Shown: positions 31,263 through 32,902 of the stretch, piece after piece | How positions within the stretch are numbered: the stretch's first letter is position 1 | How the letters are laid out: every line of letters starts with the position of its first letter | Source of the DNA: Thalassobacterium sedimentorum | GTDB lineage: Bacteria; Verrucomicrobiota; Verrucomicrobiia; Opitutales; Coraliomargaritaceae | Assembly (NCBI RefSeq): GCF_031127905.1 | Contig: NZ_JARXIC010000038.1 | Location: forward strand, 1-32,902 | Length of the DNA: 32,902 nt | Direction: 5' to 3' | Notes under the pieces: model-generated | The model's input: only the letters and a program-made list of their open reading frames with translations | Told to the model about the DNA's origin: nothing | The model's database searches: none | Translations under genes and position numbers: made by a program

Positions 31263-32738
31263 ATGGAAGCTACCACCATAAGCAGTGAATTCACACTCCC
31301 CAGAGTGAGGCGCGAATCTGCCTTACGCTCAACTTTGATGCTGTTATTTGGCGGAGACTTGCTAATCGCCTTATGTGCAACCTTGCTAGGCTTTTACCTA
31401 CGCGCTGAACTCCCTCTCTTCTTTACCTCGCCACCACTTAGCGCCCCGACAATAGAGAGCTATGCCGTCTATATTATTTCAGGCACTCTTTTGATGGTAG
31501 GCATCCTTTACTTGAACGGGACCTATCGTCTGGAAGCACTCACACGCTACCGCTATGGTACACTTAAGATGCTCGCCTGTGCCTTATACTGGAGCATCGT
31601 ACTACTCACACTTTCAGCAATTTTCAAAATTAATCCTCCCATTTCACGTTTGTGGGTGTGCTACAGTACAGGCATCCTCATGATGGCCCTCACAACCTGG
31701 CGCTATTTTTTTTGCCATCACTTCATCGGTCCGGGACTACTGCAAAATCTACGCCGCACCACACTAATCATAGGCTGGAATGATCGGGCCAGACAACTCT
31801 ACGAACGCTCAAAAAATGGACAATCCAGCCACAGCTTCTTCCCCTTCCACATCTGCTCCGCAATCACAATGGAGAGTTTGGAATCGCAAGATGACTCTCA
31901 TACACCGCCCCAAGAAATCTACTTGGGATCGGGCGTCAAAACACTAGGCAAGCTACTACAAAGCGGACGCTATGACACCGTCATCCTAGCCAATTCCTCC
32001 CTATCCATGGAAGAAAGCTCGGCCATTCAAGAAATGTGCGGTGTCGTCATGGTCGACTTCATGATGATCCCCGACTTCGTGCGCACCATGACTGCATGTT
32101 TGAATGTCGAATCTTTTCAAGGCACCCCCTTGCTCACGCAAACCAAACGCGCACTCGACCGGCCCTCAAGCAGCATCATCAAGCGCACAATCGACATCGC
32201 GGGTGGCCTGTTCGGATTGGTCGTTTTCAGCCCAGTGATTGCCTACTTTGCCTGGCGAGTCTATCGCGAGTCGCCTGGGCCCGTCTTCTACAAACAAGTT
32301 CGGCTCGGTAAAAACGAGCGCCTGTTTAAGATTATCAAGATCCGCAGTATGCGTCTGGATGCCGAAAAAGATTCTGGCGCCAAGTGGTGCACCGAAGATG
32401 ATCCCCGCCGATTAGAAATCGGCGCCTTCATGCGCAAGTACAACATTGATGAGTTACCTCAGTTCTGGAACGTGCTCAAAGGAGAGATGAGCCTAGTCGG
32501 CCCTCGCCCCGAGCGCCCGGAATTGATCAAAGATTTCAAACATCAGATTAGCTACTACAACCTACGTCACACTGTAAAGCCAGGCATCACTGGCTGGGCG
32601 CAGGTCAACGGCTGGCGCGGCGACACCAGCCTGGAAGCTCGCATTGCCTGCGACATTGAATACATTGAGCGCTGGAATCCATGGCTCGATCTCTACATTT
32701 GCCTGCGCACGGTAAACGCCAATAAGAACGCATATTAA
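31263..32738 (+). CDS. Polyprenyl-phosphate sugar phosphotransferase (WcaJ/PssA type)
   Basis: A 491-aa initiating enzyme that transfers a sugar-1-phosphate from a nucleotide sugar to undecaprenyl phosphate. The N-terminal half has about four membrane helices (LMLLFGGDLLIALCATLLGF, then VYIISGTLLMVGILYL and others) and a degenerate Rossmann-like region (TLIIGWNDRARQLYE near 168). The bacterial sugar transferase domain starts at SIIKRTIDIAGGLFGLVVFS (~304). It shows the conserved PVFYKQVRLGKNERLFKIIK, KIRSMRLDAE, RKYNIDELPQFWNVLKGEMS and LVGPRPERPEL, and ends YIERWNPWLDLYICLRTV. All active-site blocks are intact. It is the only plus-strand gene of the locus. Galactose- or glucose-1-phosphate are likely substrates, unproven. 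Confidence 0.92.
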   Translation: MEATTISSEFTLPRVRRESALRSTLMLLFGGDLLIALCATLLGFYLRAELPLFFTSPPLSAPTIESYAVYIISGTLLMVGILYLNGTYRLEALTRYRYGTLKMLACALYWSIVLLTLSAIFKINPPISRLWVCYSTGILMMALTTWRYFFCHHFIGPGLLQNLRRTTLIIGWNDRARQLYERSKNGQSSHSFFPFHICSAITMESLESQDDSHTPPQEIYLGSGVKTLGKLLQSGRYDTVILANSSLSMEESSAIQEMCGVVMVDFMMIPDFVRTMTACLNVESFQGTPLLTQTKRALDRPSSSIIKRTIDIAGGLFGLVVFSPVIAYFAWRVYRESPGPVFYKQVRLGKNERLFKIIKIRSMRLDAEKDSGAKWCTEDDPRRLEIGAFMRKYNIDELPQFWNVLKGEMSLVGPRPERPELIKDFKHQISYYNLRHTVKPGITGWAQVNGWRGDTSLEARIACDIEYIERWNPWLDLYICLRTVNANKNAY

Positions 32739-32750
32739 GCGGGCTCCCGC
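32739..32750 (+). terminator. Small GC hairpin after wcaJ-like gene
   Basis: GCGGG-CT-CCCGC begins right after the TAA of the wcaJ-like gene. There is no T-tract, so termination by it is doubtful; it may be the edge of the following repeat. Confidence 0.3.
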
Positions 32751-32756
32751 CAGCAG

Positions 32757-32902
32757 CATCGGTTCTCAGAGCATTTTTATGAACAGGATTAAACTGTCTC
32801 CTCTTTGGGTAGGGATGGATCGCCGATCCGTCCGATTCCGTTAGATAAGCACTAGGCGGAGGCAATGATTAAGGCTGTTGCATTCAGTTGGCAAACGGCG
32901 CG
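32757..32902. repeat. Inverted partial copy of the left-edge 216-bp repeat
   Basis: The reverse complement aligns with the left-edge repeat from position 302 (CGCGCCGTT...) to about 450, including the identical 27-bp core (32808-32834) and the tail AAAAATGCTCTGAGAACCGA. The window ends inside it, so its full length is unknown. It lies in opposite orientation to the copies at 121-536. Confidence 0.85.

Noticed and set aside
1-32902. tRNA/rRNA genes, insertion sequences, transposases or integrases
   Set aside because: No such gene or characteristic structure was recognised on either strand, although a covariance-model scan could not be run.

Overview
The window reads as one chromosomal exopolysaccharide/capsule locus of a Gram-negative bacterium, with a few housekeeping genes at its left edge. 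The gene set (UbiA/MenA-type prenyltransferase, DUF4126 protein, cysteine-less FmdB-like protein, Wza/Wzc/Wzx/Wzy machinery, outer-membrane barrel, sulfotransferase) and the modular palindromic repeats suggest a marine Verrucomicrobiota of the Opitutia/Puniceicoccales type (Coraliomargarita-like). That placement is inference from gene style; no rRNA or other phylogenetic marker is present.

Layout. 1-592 has no gene and carries two tandem copies of a ~216-bp repeat; an inverted partial copy lies at the right edge (32757-32902). 593-3635 holds menA-like, DUF4126, FmdB-like and VanZ-like genes. Between the convergent FmdB and VanZ genes is an array of five 77-80-bp units, each able to fold into a cloverleaf, bracketed by a 27-bp imperfect inverted repeat. 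3710-31024 is a long run of minus-strand genes. Transcription probably starts near 31 kb with an outer-membrane barrel, a short Wza-like export protein and a Wzc-like tyrosine autokinase. It continues through a membrane acyltransferase cut by an in-frame TGA, the Wzx flippase, a sulfotransferase, a decayed second sulfotransferase, a pyruvyltransferase, several glycosyltransferases, two paralogous GT-D-like proteins, two trimeric-type acyltransferases, the Wzy-like polymerase, an aldo/keto reductase plus GMC oxidoreductase pair, an alpha/beta hydrolase, a second membrane acyltransferase, a WecG/TagA-type transferase and an SDR epimerase/dehydratase. The initiating polyprenyl-phosphate sugar transferase (31263-32738) is divergent, so the region 30941-31262 probably carries the promoters for both arms.

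How it works together (inference from families). The WcaJ-like enzyme loads the first sugar on undecaprenyl phosphate. The glycosyltransferases build the repeat unit, and the acyl-, pyruvyl- and sulfotransferases decorate it. Wzx flips it, Wzy polymerises it, Wzc controls chain length, and the Wza-like protein with the barrel exports it. The predicted product is a strongly acidic, acylated polysaccharide. No nucleotide-sugar synthesis operon and no Wzb phosphatase are seen, so these must be encoded elsewhere.

The central part (about 16-26 kb) is visibly more AT-rich than wzc/wza/wcaJ and contains the decayed genes, consistent with a variable, horizontally exchanged core between conserved assembly genes. 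The most unusual items are the cloverleaf array, the truncated membrane acyltransferase, the sulfotransferase remnant, the paralogous GT-D-like pair, the GMC/AKR redox pair and a perfect 13-bp hairpin inside a coding sequence.
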